Shown here: positions 8,474-16,434 of the stretch, in pieces
How the letters are laid out: each line of letters opens with the position of its first letter
Position numbering within the stretch: position 1 is the first letter of the stretch
Source: Vicinamibacteria bacterium
GTDB taxonomy: Bacteria > Acidobacteriota > Vicinamibacteria > Vicinamibacterales > UBA8438
DNA: 48,144 bases
Direction of reading: 5' to 3'
Assembly (NCBI GenBank): GCA_022821235.1
Contig: JAJEEA010000538.1
Span: 1-48,144, forward strand
Notes under the pieces: model-generated
Databases searched by the model: none
What the model was told of the DNA's origin: nothing
The model's input: only the letters and a program-made list of their open reading frames with translations
Translations under genes and position numbers: made by a program

Positions 8474-8596
8474 ATGCAAAGGGTTTTAGCTCTTCAGAAA
8501 CTCGCCAGACTTCAGGCGACCGACGACGCGACGGCTGACAGTGACGCGACTGTGGAGGGGTGCTCCACGTGGAGCATGTATTGCGACTGCTGCTAG
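8474..8596 (+). CDS. lanA: Class III lanthipeptide precursor, labyrinthopeptin-like (LanA)
   Basis: This 40-residue peptide would be the substrate of the LanKC encoded 466 bases downstream. The leader begins MQRVLALQKLARLQ, with the hydrophobic L-x-L-Q helix typical of class III leaders. An acidic, Thr/Asp/Ala-rich stretch (about residues 16-28) follows. The C-terminal core is GCSTWSMYCDCC (residues 29-40). Ser31, Ser34 and Cys37 fit the Ser-x-x-Ser-x-x-Cys labionin motif, with Thr32 inside the ring and Cys30, Cys39 and Cys40 free for a disulfide. From memory, labyrinthopeptin A2 ends CCSTGSLFACC, a striking parallel. The start is fixed by GGGGGTGA at 8463-8470, and a TTGACA promoter lies upstream. 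The cleavage site is not known; I placed it near Gly29. Confidence 0.85.
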   Translation: MQRVLALQKLARLQATDDATADSDATVEGCSTWSMYCDCC

Positions 8597-9062
8597 CTCC
8601 ATTGGCCTTGGTCGCGCCCCAACCGACCCGTAGCATCGCCAGCTTCGCCATCCCAGCCTCGGGGTTGAATGCCGATTGGCCTGCGGCACCAAGCGCAGGC
8701 CTTGCCCTCCCCCCCGGATCTGTGCTGTGCAAAGCACGGTTGGGAATCGTTGCAGAGGTCGTTGTAGAGGTAGGTGGTTAGGCAAGCGCCTGCCGGCGCA
8801 TCGATCGGCCAGCCACGCTGCCCCTTGAGTCAACCGCGCAGCCAGGCCATATCAGACGAATTTGCTCGTCCTCGCGACTTGGTTCCGTGGCACGTTGAGG
8901 TCCACCTTGGCGTTGCGCGCCCCCCTCGTCTCTCGTTGCGCTTGCCGCACTTTCTGCCGTCCTCATTCGTTGCTCTGGCGGGCCCATGTTCGGCCATGGT
9001 TATGCCCTTCCACGTGATGCACATCTTATGCGAATTTTCGCTCGCGTTTAAGGAGACTCCAC
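8597..9062. other. Leader region between lanthipeptide precursor and synthetase genes
   Basis: These 466 bases contain no convincing gene. They hold an 8-bp perfect hairpin at 8678-8701, a smaller one at 8722-8737 (GTGCT/AGCAC), and the lanKC ribosome binding site AAGGAGA (9050-9056). The open frames 8560-8781 and 8774-9100 overlap known genes and show no domain or codon-position pattern that I trust. No second copy of the L-x-L-Q leader followed by a Ser/Cys core was found here. Confidence 0.5.
8678..8701 (+). terminator. Perfect 8-bp hairpin after the precursor gene, possible attenuator
   Basis: GGCCTGCG (8678-8685) and CGCAGGCC (8694-8701) flank an 8-base loop, 82 bases after the precursor stop codon. 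RiPP operons often have a leaky hairpin between the precursor and the enzyme genes, giving more substrate than enzyme. No T-run follows (TTGCCCTCCCC), so it may instead stabilise the 3' end of a short precursor transcript. Confidence 0.4.
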
Positions 9063-11741
9063 TTGCCACCTCGCGAACATCTTCTTGCTGCACTCGTTGA
9101 CCCAGAGTTCTTCGAAACTGCAGACCGCTATACCTTTGACCCCACTGACTACATCGACCACGCTGTTGAATTAGTCCCAGGTGACTGGGAAACGGTCCGT
9201 AGAGGCATTTGGTATAGTCTCGCTCCTCCTCCCCCTCGCCCAGCCACAGCGCAAGGCTGGAAGCTGCACCTATCCGCTACGCCTCACAATAGCCTGCAAC
9301 TTCTTCAACTCGCGATCCCAATTCTTGTTCAGGCGGCCACGCCTTTCAAATTTCTCCTTGATCGAAGACTGCTGCAACTATCCAATAGCAAGAGTTGGTC
9401 TCGTGGTACCTCCGGCAAGTTTATAACAATATATCCCAAAGATCTCCCTGATTTCACCCTTCTTGCCGAGACGTTGCGCAACGCAACGGCCGAATTTCAC
9501 GGCCCCTATATTCTATCCGACCGCCGTGTCCCCGACAGCAGCGTATTGCATTACCGCTACGGCTCCTTCACCCGTTCTACCCAGCTTGCCGTAACCGGCG
9601 AGAGAACTCCAGTCTACCGAGACCCCGGCGGCAAACCGATACCCGACAAGCGAGAACCCTACTTCATCCTGCCCAATTGGGAATCCGACCCCTTCGCTAT
9701 CACAGAGGAGGAGATTCCATCGCTCTCACTGAAGGAAGGTCGATACCATGTAGTCACATCCTTGGGCTTTAGGAACTCAGGTGGCGTGTATCTCGCCGAG
9801 GATACGACAACCCAAACGACCGTTGTGATAAAGGAAGCTAGGCCCCACGTGTACGCGAGCCCATCGCATAGCAGTGTCGAACTTCTAAAGAAAGAATTCC
9901 GTTTGTTGTCGATCTTTTCGCAGTTCGCAATCGCACCCGAGCCCTTGGACTTGTTTACAGACTGGGAACACACTTTTCTTGTCCAGACGTACGTCGAGGG
10001 TCGCACCCTTCGTGAGCACTCTGCTAGAGAGAATCCACTTATTCACGCGCAGCCGACGTCGTCGCGGATCGCCGGGTACGTTCGTGACGCCGCGAGATTG
10101 TTTTCGCGCCTGGCCCGATCTCTGCAAATAATGCACGAGCGCGATGTTGTGATGGCAGATCTCTCGCCAAACAATGTACTACTCAAGCCCAGCAACGGGA
10201 CGGTTAAGCTCATTGACTTCGAAGCCTCCGTTCGCCTTGGTGTAGACTCCACCGTGCACATCGCCACGCCTTCCTTTGCCGCGCCCGAGCAAATGAAGGG
10301 CGGCTCGCCCACACCGGCCTCCGACCGTTATGCCTTCGGAGTCACCTTTTTGGCCTTTATGTGTCCAATGACTCGAGTGGTGCACTTAAAGCCTTCCGTG
10401 TTTCAGGAACTTCTATCCGAATTCTCTATCGATCTCGCACTTTCACGGCCACTGACCGACCTGATTCGCGGCCTGCTTCACGAGAATCCTGACAAGAGAC
10501 CCACGTGGCCGGAAATCGTCCGTACCTTACAAGCGCAGGCCGACGATCATTGCGGGTCCGTGGTGCGAGCCGAAGTGACCCGACGGTGGGACGTCGCATC
10601 ATTGGGCAAGATTACTGATTATCTCATTTCTTCGGCGGACTACGAGCGGCGCGACCGACTCTTTCCGGCGGATCCCTTGGTCTTTGTCACGAATCCGCTG
10701 AGCTTTGCATACGGCGCATGCGGTGTCGCGTACGCCCTGCGGAAGCTGACCGGTGATTGCCCGGCGCCGGTTATGGAATGGATTGACTCTCAGCAATGCA
10801 GTTCGCGAGACTATCCACCGGGGCTGTATGTCGGTATGGCAGGCGTCGCGTGGATGATGTACGAGTTGGGGCGAGAAGACCGAGCGGTGGCAATAATGAA
10901 GGCGGCCCTGGAGCACCCGCTACTGGATGACAACTGCGATTTTCTCTACGGCATGGCGGGTACCTGCTTGGCCGCGTTGCGGTTTTTTTGCTGGACTGAT
11001 GATGAATTTTTCCTTGAGGCAGCGCTGCGCCTGGGACGGCGATTGGACGAACGCAAGAAGCTTGAGGAGGACGGCGCGTATTGGCCAGATGGGGATACAA
11101 TTCGGCTGGGCCTAGGTCACGGTGCGAGTGGAGTGGCCCACACGCTTCTGTACTTGGCGTTGGTATCCGGCGACGAGAAGTGGCTGCATCTGGGGGGCAA
11201 AGCGCTGAAATTTGATTACTTGAACGCGGTCGAGACCGCAAACGGGGGATGGGCCTGGCCGTCCGACAACGAGAATCGTACTGTGGTGTATCAGTACTGG
11301 AGCATCGGCGGAGGCGGCGTCGGGGCTGTTACCGCCAGGTATTTGCGTGTGACGGGCGAAGCGGAGTATAACACCGCACTGGAGCGTATCGTCTTACAAC
11401 TCGATCGAAAGTGGTCGCTCTACCCGACGTTCGCGACCGGCCTCAGTGGTATCGGCCAGTGTCACCTTGATATGTATGACTTGCTTGGTGACACTCAACA
11501 CATGGCAATGGCGCAGCGGGCGGCGTCGGGAATAGCACTGACGGCGGTCGAGAAGGCCGCTGGCATTGCGTTCCCCGGAGATCAGTTGCAGCGGTTGAGT
11601 TGCGACCTTGCAACTGGGTCGGCAGGCATCGGCTTGTTCCTGGGAAGGCTGCTTGGCATTACGACCGGCGGTCTCTTGAATCTGGACTTCTTGATACAGG
11701 CGCGAGCGCCGCGGCGCGATGGTAACGCCACGCGCCGTTGA
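9063..11741 (+). CDS. lanKC: Class III lanthionine/labionin synthetase LanKC
   Basis: This 892-residue enzyme would phosphorylate Ser/Thr in the precursor, eliminate phosphate, and cyclise Cys onto the dehydro residues. The N-terminal lyase-like part (about 1-215) shows GWKLHLSATPHN, FKFLLDRR, GTSGKFITIYP and GPYILSDRR. The kinase domain (about 225-495) has Lys257 in VVIKEARP, Asp366 in MADLSPNNVLL and the DFE motif at 385-387. The LanC-like domain (about 545-870) keeps GLGHGASG (His686). Its zinc-ligand positions are lost: the WCxG site reads WSIG (Ser747) and the CHG site reads ATG (850-852). That points to class III rather than class IV (LanL). Length is normal and the frame intact. The TTG start is supported by AAGGAGA seven bases upstream. 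Codons are much richer in A/T than in the flanking genes, which suggests horizontal origin. Confidence 0.93.
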   Translation: MPPREHLLAALVDPEFFETADRYTFDPTDYIDHAVELVPGDWETVRRGIWYSLAPPPPRPATAQGWKLHLSATPHNSLQLLQLAIPILVQAATPFKFLLDRRLLQLSNSKSWSRGTSGKFITIYPKDLPDFTLLAETLRNATAEFHGPYILSDRRVPDSSVLHYRYGSFTRSTQLAVTGERTPVYRDPGGKPIPDKREPYFILPNWESDPFAITEEEIPSLSLKEGRYHVVTSLGFRNSGGVYLAEDTTTQTTVVIKEARPHVYASPSHSSVELLKKEFRLLSIFSQFAIAPEPLDLFTDWEHTFLVQTYVEGRTLREHSARENPLIHAQPTSSRIAGYVRDAARLFSRLARSLQIMHERDVVMADLSPNNVLLKPSNGTVKLIDFEASVRLGVDSTVHIATPSFAAPEQMKGGSPTPASDRYAFGVTFLAFMCPMTRVVHLKPSVFQELLSEFSIDLALSRPLTDLIRGLLHENPDKRPTWPEIVRTLQAQADDHCGSVVRAEVTRRWDVASLGKITDYLISSADYERRDRLFPADPLVFVTNPLSFAYGACGVAYALRKLTGDCPAPVMEWIDSQQCSSRDYPPGLYVGMAGVAWMMYELGREDRAVAIMKAALEHPLLDDNCDFLYGMAGTCLAALRFFCWTDDEFFLEAALRLGRRLDERKKLEEDGAYWPDGDTIRLGLGHGASGVAHTLLYLALVSGDEKWLHLGGKALKFDYLNAVETANGGWAWPSDNENRTVVYQYWSIGGGGVGAVTARYLRVTGEAEYNTALERIVLQLDRKWSLYPTFATGLSGIGQCHLDMYDLLGDTQHMAMAQRAASGIALTAVEKAAGIAFPGDQLQRLSCDLATGSAGIGLFLGRLLGITTGGLLNLDFLIQARAPRRDGNATRR

Positions 11742-11775
11742 CGGGCATCGTCGGGTTTTTTGAAGGAGATTTGGC

Positions 11776-12888
11776 TTGGACTCGTGGTCCCTAATCGGCG
11801 AACTGGTGGATGGATTGCCGCCGGTTCTCACGACAGAGGATTGGACTCGCAGGCTGCGGCATGCGGTCGCACTGTGGCCCGACGGCTTGCTGGGCACGGT
11901 GCTTTTTGAGTGCCGACTGGGACCTCATGAGGCTCAGGTCGACGCGGGTGTGGGGCTCTTTCGGGGCGCAGACGTCGCGGGCACGGAGGGGGCGCAGACC
12001 GCGTTCGCGCGCAGCTTTTCGGATCGACGCGCGCAATCGTCTATTCTGGCGTGGTTTAGCGGATCGATGGTACCGAGACTTGCTGGGCTTTGTGCGTGTG
12101 TGAGTACAGGGCCTAGTGACGCCAGCGGCGTATTGTGTTGGCCGGTGGCGACAATTTACGGAGACCTTGCCCCGGCCGGGTCCATCGCGCGTTTGGCAGG
12201 GCCTCAGCGGGAAGCGGCACGCGCGATGGCAAGCCAGTGGGTAGAGGTTGTGCGGGGCACGCCGCTGGGGGCCGAGGAGAAGTCACGGATTGCACGTTGT
12301 TTTCGCAACCTGCCGGCAGGTGCGTATATGCGGGCGGTTGGCGTAATACTGACAAAACGGCCCTCAGCAATACGCTTTTGTATTGCTGGGTTAGAGGCGC
12401 GACACGTCGTGGGCTACTTGGCCGCTGTGGGAGCGCCATGTGATGGCGAAATGGTCGGAGATTGCGTTGCGGAAGAGGGCCGAGGGGGATACATCGGCAA
12501 GAGGCCGGCATTGGTGCATATTGACGTTGGGGCAGAGATCGAATGCCGTGTTGGCCTAGAGTACAAGGTGTGCGAGGGTTGGCAGAGAGACGGTAGCCTC
12601 GCAGACTCCCGGCTTTTTAGGCGGCTGTCAGACGCGGGGTTGTGCGCGCCACGAAAGATGGATGCGCTGGTGGATTGGCCAGCAAAGCTTCACGTGGAAC
12701 ACGGGAGCCATGGACCGAGTTTCTCGGTGCGTAGGGTGGTCGATACAATCAAGATCTCAGTGGCATCAGATGGCTTGACGGCCAAAGCATATTTGATGCA
12801 TAGAACGCGACATCTAGCGCCGACGAGATCGAACAATTGGAGGTGGGTGCAAGAGCGCGGGCGTTGTTGTCTGCCTTGTTGTTGGTGA
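11776..12888 (+). CDS. Unknown protein in the lanthipeptide operon
   Basis: I do not recognise this 370-residue protein. It starts at a TTG with an excellent AAGGAG ribosome binding site, 34 bases after lanKC, so it is very likely co-transcribed. No signal peptide or membrane segment is evident. Recognisable features are a central strand-rich part (AYMRAVGVILTKRPSAIRF), ALVHIDVGAEIECRVGLEYK (residues about 250-269) and DAGLCAPRKMDALVDWP (about 292-308). A region ending TAKAYLMHRTRH follows. The last residues are a Cys-rich tail, RCCLPCCW, with four Cys in seven positions. It could be a tailoring enzyme, a peptide-binding partner or an immunity factor; nothing in the sequence decides between these. 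Confidence 0.75.
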   Translation: MDSWSLIGELVDGLPPVLTTEDWTRRLRHAVALWPDGLLGTVLFECRLGPHEAQVDAGVGLFRGADVAGTEGAQTAFARSFSDRRAQSSILAWFSGSMVPRLAGLCACVSTGPSDASGVLCWPVATIYGDLAPAGSIARLAGPQREAARAMASQWVEVVRGTPLGAEEKSRIARCFRNLPAGAYMRAVGVILTKRPSAIRFCIAGLEARHVVGYLAAVGAPCDGEMVGDCVAEEGRGGYIGKRPALVHIDVGAEIECRVGLEYKVCEGWQRDGSLADSRLFRRLSDAGLCAPRKMDALVDWPAKLHVEHGSHGPSFSVRRVVDTIKISVASDGLTAKAYLMHRTRHLAPTRSNNWRWVQERGRCCLPCCW

Positions 12889-12912
12889 CGGCGGTAGCAG
12901 GAGAGTTCTCGA

Positions 12913-13701
12913 ATGGGATTGAGAGCGGCGGAGAAGGCACGTCGGTATTATGACGAGACTCATGCTTTGTACCTGCGCCACGTTGGGCATACCTGTCAAT
13001 CTGGCCTGATCCATGGGCTGCACAGGGATCCGTATCGGTCTACGATTCTGTACGCACTGCAGGAGTGCGAGCTGCCACGCGGCGCGCGTATCCTCGACGC
13101 AGGTGCCGGAGCGTGTGGCCCGAGCGTGCACATCTGTGAGGCTATGGAGGAGGCCTCAGTAGTGGCGGTAACGATCTCGCCAGTTCAAGCGAACAGCGGA
13201 CGCGAGTTGGTGGCGAGCCGAGGATTGACAGACAGAATCGACGTCATGGTTGGAGATTATCACTCGCTACCGCACGACGACGATGCATTCGATGCGGCGT
13301 GGTTTTTGGAATCGACGGGGTATTCTGATGATTTACCGGCCTTGTTTGGCGAGATGTTCCGGGTGATAAGGCCGGGTGGGAAGGTTTACATCAAGGACGT
13401 GTTTCGTAGGGACGGGATTATGATGGCTAGCCAGCGGCGGGAACTGGAGGAATTCGATCGTGTTTATGCGCACTGTACGCGATTAATGGGTGAATGTGCG
13501 CACGCTATTGCTGGGGCGGGCTTCGAACGCGTAAGGACTAAGCGGCTGTCGCGGGCATCGACCAGACTATTTGAGGCGGCGATGTGGGAAAGTGACGGCG
13601 GTCGGAAGATCCTTTCGGCGTTTGGACGTCGTCATTATAGGCCGCATGTTCGGTTGCCGATTCTGTTCGGGCAGATACTGGGTGCCAAACCAGTTGCATG
13701 A
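12913..13701 (+). CDS. SAM-dependent class I methyltransferase of the lanthipeptide locus
   Basis: This 262-residue protein has a Rossmann methyltransferase fold. Motif I is ILDAGAGACGPS (about residues 60-71), the next strand is VVAVTISPVQ, an acidic motif reads VMVGDYHSLP, and FDAAWFLESTGYSDD and RPGGKVYIKDV follow. The V-T-I-S-P-x-Q pattern and the N-terminal YYDETH place it near the UbiE/tocopherol-methyltransferase-like group, which includes small-molecule C- and O-methyltransferases. The ATG has AGGAGA eight bases upstream and lies 24 bases after the previous gene. By context it may methylate the lanthipeptide (N-terminus, C-terminal carboxylate or a side chain), but the substrate is inference. 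Its stop overlaps another ATG as ATGA (13698-13701). The following frame runs into the permease gene and looks like the truncated start of a lost operon member. Confidence 0.85.
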   Translation: MGLRAAEKARRYYDETHALYLRHVGHTCQSGLIHGLHRDPYRSTILYALQECELPRGARILDAGAGACGPSVHICEAMEEASVVAVTISPVQANSGRELVASRGLTDRIDVMVGDYHSLPHDDDAFDAAWFLESTGYSDDLPALFGEMFRVIRPGGKVYIKDVFRRDGIMMASQRRELEEFDRVYAHCTRLMGECAHAIAGAGFERVRTKRLSRASTRLFEAAMWESDGGRKILSAFGRRHYRPHVRLPILFGQILGAKPVA

Positions 13702-13920
13702 CGGAGAAGTTCGTGCGGACGAGGCTCGGCGGATTGGCGTCACGAGCACCGCACGGCAAGCGGCAGACTGGACGTGTCGACGCAGCCTGTCCTACCACAG
13801 ACCGGGCGAGGGGTCCCCACCTGCTTCATTTCGATTCAACAGGCCCCGGAGATTCCCTGTCCCGCGTCCTCGAGGCCTCACAATCCGCCGGTACCGGCTG
13901 GAGTGACTTCTACGTGCCGG

Positions 13921-16434
13921 TCAGTTGTTTCGCAGCGCTTCCATCGGGTGGATGCGGGAGGCGCGATGGGCGGGGAGGAGCCCGGACGCCAGGGCCACGG
14001 CGGCCAGGCCGGCCAGCGCGGCCGCGAAGACGCCGAACGGCAGGCTGTCGATCTCGTAGAGCACCGAGCGCAGCACGCGCTCCAGGCCGAGGGCCAGGGC
14101 GAGGCCAATCGCACCGCCGGCGAGGGCCATCCGGCCGACCTGCCCGAGCACCATCGCGCGCAGCCGACGCGCGTCGGCACCGAGGGCCATGCGCAGGCCG
14201 AGCTCGCGCGTGCGCAGGGCCACCGCGTAGGCGAGCACGCCGTAGAGCCCGACCGCCGCAAGCAGGATGGCGAGCGCCGCGAAGGCGGCCAGTAGCACCG
14301 TCGCGACGCGCGTCGGGTCGTTCAGCTCGGCCATCCGCGCCAACGGCATCAGGAAGACCACCGGCAGGTTCCGGTCGATGCCGGCGACGAGCCCTGGAAT
14401 CGAGCGCATCACGTCGTCCAGCAGCCCCGAGCCGCGGACGAAGAACCACAGGGCGCCGACATCCTCCTGGCGATAGGGAACGAAGGCGAGGGGCGGCGGC
14501 ACGGTGCGCGCGAAGCTCGGCCTAGTGTCGGCGACCACCCCGACTATCTCCGTGTCGAGCTCCGCGTCGACGGCCCCGCGCCCGATCAGCGCCCCCACCG
14601 CGTTCCGGCGCAGATCGAACTTGCGCGCGAACGCCTCGTTCACGACGGCGACGCGGGGGGCGCCCGCGGTGTCCGACGCCGAGAAGGTCCGGCCGGCGAG
14701 CAGCGGGATTCCCAGGGTGCGGAAGTAGTCGGCCCCGACGTGGTTCAGCAGCGCGGTCCGGTTCGCGTCCGGCCCGGCCTCGAAACCCTGGACGTTGAAG
14801 TCGCGGGGTGCTCCGCCGCCGCCGGTGAACGCCAGGACGCCGCCGGTGGACGCGGTGACGCCGGCCACCCCGGGCTGCGCCGACAGCGCGGTCTCGACGC
14901 GATCGAACAGGTCGCGGTTGCGCGCGGCGCCGTAGCCGCTCAGCTCGGGCCGGAGGGCGAAGGTCACGACCCCCTCCAACCGGAACCCCAGGTCGATGCG
15001 GTTCATGTTGCGCAGGCTCTCGATGAAGAGCCCGGACACCACCAGCAGCGTCAGGGCCAGGGCGAGCTGCGCCACCACCAAGCCCCGGCGGAAGCGGGCG
15101 GCCGAGCGGTTGCCGCCGGGGTGGCCGGCCTCGTCCTTGAGCACCGCGATCGGGTCCACCCGCGTGCTGTAGAGCGCGGGCAGGAGCCCGAAGGCGACCG
15201 CCGTCGCCAGCGACACGGCGGCGGTGAAGGGGATGGCGTTCGGGTCGAGCTCGAACGCCCCTCGAAGGACGTCGGACACGCCCGCGCCCGGCAGCAGCGC
15301 CCACACGAACCGCAGGGTCCAGTGGGCCAGGGCCAGCGCCACCGCCCCCGCCAGGAGCGCGAGCAGGCAGGCCTCGGTCAGGAGCTGCGTCAGGAGATGG
15401 CGCCGTGAGGCGCCCAGCGAGAGCCGCACTGCCATCTCCCCCGTCCGGGCAGCCGACCGGGCGAGCTGCAGGTTCGCGATGTTGGCGCAGGCGATGAGGA
15501 GGACGGCGCCGGTGATGCCGAGGACGAACAGCAGGCCCACGCGCTGCAAGTCGCGGCTCATCCTCGTCTGGCCCAGTCGCCCCGGCGTGATCCGAAGGGG
15601 CCGGTCGCGGAACTGGGTTAGGGTCTGCGGGCTCATGGCCGTCTGTAGCGGCGCCTCGACGTCGGCAAGGATGCCACGGTACAGGGGCTCGAGGGCCGCG
15701 CGCGCCTGGTCGACGGACACGCCCGGCTCGAGGCGGGCGAAGAGGTACGTCCAGTAGGCGCGGCGGTCGTCGAAGCTGCCCCTGCCCGGCGAGAGCAGGC
15801 CGTTCATGGTGATGGGCACGAAGAAGTCGCACGGCATGTTGATGGTCGTGCCGCGGAACCCAGGCGGCCCCACCCCGACGATGGTCAGGGACGTGCCGTT
15901 CACGACGAGCACGTCGCCCAGCGCGTCAGGCGATCCGCCGAACTCGGCCTGCCAGAAGTCGTGGCTCAGGACGACGACGGGATGGCCGCCGACGGCCGCG
16001 TCGATCTCGGGACCGAATAGCCGGCCGGCCGCCGGCTGTAGGCCTAGGGTCGCGAAGTACGACCCCGAGACCTGTGTGCCCTGGACCTGGGCGGCAAGGC
16101 CCTGATGGGCCACGTTGGCGCGGAGCCCCTTGTGGGCGGCAATGCTCGTGAAGACTCCCTGTTCCCGCTCCAGATCGCGGAACATCGGGTAGCTGAACGT
16201 CTCGGCGCATTCGCCCGCGTTGTCGCGGTCGCAGGATCCCGGCTTCGGGCCGGGGGACGCGAGGTTGACCAGCCCGTCGGGGTTGGCAACCGGCAGCGGG
16301 CGCAGCACGAGCTGGCTGTACAGGGAGAAGATCGCGGTATTCGAGCCGATGCCGAGGGCCAGCGACAGGGCCGCGACGCCGGTGACGACCGGGGTCTTGA
16401 GCAGCATACGCAGCGCCAGTCGAATGTTGGTCAT
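13921..16434 (-). CDS. ADOP-type FtsX/MacB-like ABC permease
   Basis: This 837-residue membrane protein has the architecture of acidobacterial duplicated orphan permeases. An N-terminal transmembrane helix (LSLALGIGSNTAIFSLYSQL) is followed by a large extracytoplasmic MacB-like domain. Three helices with LLIACANIANLQLARSAART come near residues 300-400. A second half repeats the pattern and ends with AILLAAVGLYGVLAYAVALR, RELGLRMALGADARRLRAMV and IHPMEALRNN. No ATPase gene adjoins it, as is usual for the family. The ATG at 16434 is chosen because MTNIRLALRMLLKTP is the standard family start; the open frame continues further upstream without similarity. Its substrate is unknown. Confidence 0.9.
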   Translation of the reverse strand: MTNIRLALRMLLKTPVVTGVAALSLALGIGSNTAIFSLYSQLVLRPLPVANPDGLVNLASPGPKPGSCDRDNAGECAETFSYPMFRDLEREQGVFTSIAAHKGLRANVAHQGLAAQVQGTQVSGSYFATLGLQPAAGRLFGPEIDAAVGGHPVVVLSHDFWQAEFGGSPDALGDVLVVNGTSLTIVGVGPPGFRGTTINMPCDFFVPITMNGLLSPGRGSFDDRRAYWTYLFARLEPGVSVDQARAALEPLYRGILADVEAPLQTAMSPQTLTQFRDRPLRITPGRLGQTRMSRDLQRVGLLFVLGITGAVLLIACANIANLQLARSAARTGEMAVRLSLGASRRHLLTQLLTEACLLALLAGAVALALAHWTLRFVWALLPGAGVSDVLRGAFELDPNAIPFTAAVSLATAVAFGLLPALYSTRVDPIAVLKDEAGHPGGNRSAARFRRGLVVAQLALALTLLVVSGLFIESLRNMNRIDLGFRLEGVVTFALRPELSGYGAARNRDLFDRVETALSAQPGVAGVTASTGGVLAFTGGGGAPRDFNVQGFEAGPDANRTALLNHVGADYFRTLGIPLLAGRTFSASDTAGAPRVAVVNEAFARKFDLRRNAVGALIGRGAVDAELDTEIVGVVADTRPSFARTVPPPLAFVPYRQEDVGALWFFVRGSGLLDDVMRSIPGLVAGIDRNLPVVFLMPLARMAELNDPTRVATVLLAAFAALAILLAAVGLYGVLAYAVALRTRELGLRMALGADARRLRAMVLGQVGRMALAGGAIGLALALGLERVLRSVLYEIDSLPFGVFAAALAGLAAVALASGLLPAHRASRIHPMEALRNN

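Noticed and set aside
8560-8781. 73-codon frame overlapping the precursor gene
   Set aside because: It begins inside the precursor core coding sequence in another frame and lacks a ribosome binding site. The precursor frame has far stronger evidence.
8774-9100. 108-codon frame before lanKC ending SCCTR
   Set aside because: It was considered as a second precursor, but it overlaps the lanKC start, has no leader motif, and has no ordered Ser/Thr-Cys core.
9063-11741. Class IV (LanL) identity for the lanthionine synthetase
   Set aside because: The Cys and His zinc ligands of the cyclase domain are replaced (WSIG and ATG), which fits class III instead.
12790-12888. Cys-rich end of the unknown operon protein as a fused precursor core
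   Set aside because: The tail has four Cys but no Ser or Thr within the last 17 residues to be dehydrated, and no leader motif precedes it. I keep it only as an oddity of that protein.
13698-14525. 275-codon frame starting at the ATGA overlap after the methyltransferase
   Set aside because: Most of it is antisense to the ADOP permease. Only the first ~70 codons are outside it, and they show no domain.
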